From: an uncultured Christensenella sp.
GTDB taxonomy: Bacteria; Bacillota; Clostridia; Christensenellales; Borkfalkiaceae
Direction: 5' to 3'
Assembly: GCA_910578655.1 (NCBI GenBank)
Contig: CAJTQE010000075.1
Location: 1-8,328, forward strand
DNA length: 8,328 nt
A model generated the notes under the pieces. It saw only the letters and a program-made list of their open reading frames with translations. It was not told the DNA's origin and did not search any database. The position numbers and the translations under genes were made by a program. The first letter of the stretch is position 1. Each line of letters starts with the position of its first letter. Positions 7,201 through 8,328 of the stretch are shown here, piece by piece.

Positions 7201-7776
7201 ATGGCATCAATTTTAGCAGGCGATATCAGAAAAGGCTCAACGTTTGAATATAATGGTAAAGGCGTTTATACCGTTACCGAGTTTCAGCACGTCAAGCCCG
7301 GTAAAGGTGCGGCGTTCGTAAGAGCAACACTAAAAAATGTAGTTACGGGGCAGGTGCTTTCCGACATTACGTTCAACCCTACGGCAAAGCTTGAAACGGC
7401 TCAGGTTGAAACCAAAAAAATGACGTATTCTTATACTGATGGCGAGTTCTATTACTTTATGGACCCTGACTCGTTCGATATGATTACGCTTAATCTCGGA
7501 CAAGTTGAGGATGCCCTCAAATATATTAAAGAGAATGATATGGTTACTATTAAGTTTCTTAAAGGCACTGCATTCTCAGTTGAGCCCGAAAATTTTGTTG
7601 AACTTAAAATTACTGAATGTGAACCCGGTGTAAAGGGAAATACCGCAACAAATGCGTTAAAAAATGCAGTTGTGGAAACGGGGGCGACAATTCAGGTTCC
7701 TATGTTTGTTGAAGAGGGTGAAATTATCCGTATCGATACCCGTACCGGCGAGTATATGTCAAGAGTCGGAAAATAA
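7201..7776 (+). CDS. efp: Elongation factor P
   Basis: EF-P binds between the ribosomal P and E sites and stimulates peptide-bond formation at consecutive prolines. The 191-residue protein is slightly longer than the 185-188 usual in the family, because of a few extra N-terminal residues. The KOW-like domain I carries the tip loop FQHVKPGKGAAFVR; Lys35 (in PGKG) aligns with the modified Lys of E. coli (Lys34) and B. subtilis (Lys32). The central OB domain (about 65-127) and the C-terminal OB domain follow, the latter ending in the signature IQVPMFVEEGEIIRIDTRTG and EYMSR. The ATG is well placed behind AAGGAG (7186-7191, 9 nt spacing), the strongest ribosome binding site in this block, as expected for an abundant factor. 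Lysine rather than arginine at the tip argues against EarP-type rhamnosylation. No modification gene (epmA/epmB, ymfI) is seen in the window. Confidence 0.98.
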   Translation: MASILAGDIRKGSTFEYNGKGVYTVTEFQHVKPGKGAAFVRATLKNVVTGQVLSDITFNPTAKLETAQVETKKMTYSYTDGEFYYFMDPDSFDMITLNLGQVEDALKYIKENDMVTIKFLKGTAFSVEPENFVELKITECEPGVKGNTATNALKNAVVETGATIQVPMFVEEGEIIRIDTRTGEYMSRVGK

Positions 7777-7779
7777 TTT

Positions 7780-8217
7780 ATGTATGCTGTGATTCAGCGT
7801 GTCGGACATACAGTACTTAAAGTTGACGGAAATTTAATTTCAGAAATACAGAAAGGGCTTGTTGTCTATTTAGGTGTTAAAGTCGGCGATAATGAAGAAA
7901 AATGTGAAGCGATTGCCAACAAACTGGCAAAACTTCGTATTTTTGAAGATACCCAAGGAAAAATGAATTTATCCGTTCGTGATATTCAGGGTGAAATTTT
8001 GCTTGTTTCGCAATTTACGCTTTGTGCCGATTGCTCACGCGGAAACAGACCTAATTTTTCTGGTGCCGAGAAACCTGAACGTGCCGAGGTGCTATATAGA
8101 CTTACTGCACAAAAGTTGCGTGAAACAGGTGTTCCGGTTAAATTGGGTGTATTCGGTGCCGATATGAAAATAGAGCAGTTTAACGACGGACCTGTTTCTA
8201 TTATTTATGAAATTTAA
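7780..8217 (+). CDS. dtd: D-aminoacyl-tRNA deacylase
   Basis: DTD hydrolyses D-aminoacyl-tRNAs (and Gly-tRNA-Ala) so that D-residues do not enter proteins; it acts as a cytoplasmic homodimer. The 145-residue length is exactly typical. Signatures are MYAVIQRV at the N-terminus, LRIFEDTQGKMNLSV (52-66), the active-site motif SQFTL (77-81) followed by ADCSRGNRPNFS, and the C-terminal NDGPVS (135-140) that supplies the Gly137-cisPro138 chiral selector. Ser140 replaces the usual Thr of GPVT, a conservative change. The start lies 3 nt after the efp stop with only a weak GGA upstream, so its translation probably depends on efp. The gene is complete and ends directly at the terminator hairpin. In many Bacillota dtd instead follows relA, so this location is less common. 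Confidence 0.97.
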   Translation: MYAVIQRVGHTVLKVDGNLISEIQKGLVVYLGVKVGDNEEKCEAIANKLAKLRIFEDTQGKMNLSVRDIQGEILLVSQFTLCADCSRGNRPNFSGAEKPERAEVLYRLTAQKLRETGVPVKLGVFGADMKIEQFNDGPVSIIYEI

Positions 8218-8248
8218 AAAAATGAACGGATCAACCGTTCATTTTTTT
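8216..8248. terminator. Bidirectional intrinsic terminator between convergent genes
   Basis: A perfect 14-bp inverted repeat (8216-8229 with 8235-8248) surrounds a 5-nt loop ATCAA. The core stem GAACGG/CCGTTC is flanked by seven A on the left and seven T on the right, so each strand gives a hairpin followed by a U-tract. It begins inside the dtd stop codon (TAA, 8215-8217). It also contains the minus-strand gene's stop (8239-8241), which fits use by both convergent transcripts. Confidence 0.9.
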
Positions 8249-8328
8249 GTTCTTGCAACTTTTACGTTATCTACCTTGCGAGAGCGCAATTCTTTAATAG
8301 GATGCTCGCTGTCCTCGTAACGGAAATC
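8239..8328 (-). CDS. C-terminal end of an unidentified minus-strand protein (truncated by window edge)
   Basis: Reading the minus strand from the right edge, one frame stays open for 29 codons and stops at TGA (8241-8239); the other two minus frames hit stops. The peptide starts DFRYEDSEHPIKEL and ends VKVARTKK, a strongly basic, hydrophilic tail with no membrane segment. I do not recognise the family. Support comes from the sole open minus frame, a protein-like composition and the convergent terminator immediately after the stop. The opposite plus strand is also open here by chance in one frame, but it has no start or ribosome binding site behind the terminator. An open frame this short could still be chance. 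Confidence 0.55.
   Translation of the reverse strand, partial: DFRYEDSEHPIKELRSRKVDNVKVARTKK

Overview
The window is a dense, AT-rich bacterial segment made up almost entirely of translation and RNA housekeeping genes. Nine genes lie on the plus strand, followed by a terminator and the tail of a tenth gene on the minus strand. The core order infB-rbfA-nrnA-truB-ribF is typical of Bacillota. The proteins (Clostridia-like TruB, NrnA and EF-P, and an M24 peptidase next to efp as in Bacillus subtilis yqhT-efp) suggest a Clostridia-type, probably uncultured, organism. The species cannot be named from the sequence alone.

Layout: 1-2154 is the 3' part of infB (IF-2), already open at base 1. rbfA (2164-2529), a DHH/DHHA1 nano-RNase/pAp phosphatase (nrnA-type, to 3484), truB (3481-4329) and ribF (4323-5219) follow with start/stop overlaps or gaps of under 10 nt, so they look co-transcribed and partly translationally coupled. 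A GTG-started endonuclease IV-like TIM-barrel gene (5237-6088) closes this first block. A near-consensus sigma-70/sigma-A promoter (TTGACA, 17 nt, TGG-TAAAAT) sits across the stop codon of the TIM-barrel gene. It starts a second block: M24 aminopeptidase (6125-7174), efp (7201-7776) and dtd (7780-8217). A perfect 14-bp inverted repeat flanked by A and T tracts (8216-8248) ends the block. It appears to work in both directions, because a minus-strand gene enters from the right edge and stops inside the same hairpin.

Functional picture: IF-2 starts translation, RbfA matures the 30S subunit, TruB makes tRNA pseudouridine-55, NrnA-type enzymes clear very short RNAs and pAp, EF-P rescues ribosomes stalled on polyproline, the M24 enzyme trims Xaa-Pro peptides, and DTD removes D-amino acids from tRNA. 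RibF supplies FMN/FAD. I saw no mobile element, CRISPR array, phage gene or defence island, and no clear case for a wholly new system. The points most worth following up are the Nfo-like TIM-barrel protein of uncertain substrate, a RibF whose adenylyltransferase half has lost a canonical motif, the strong internal promoter with an extremely short leader, and the compact bidirectional terminator.
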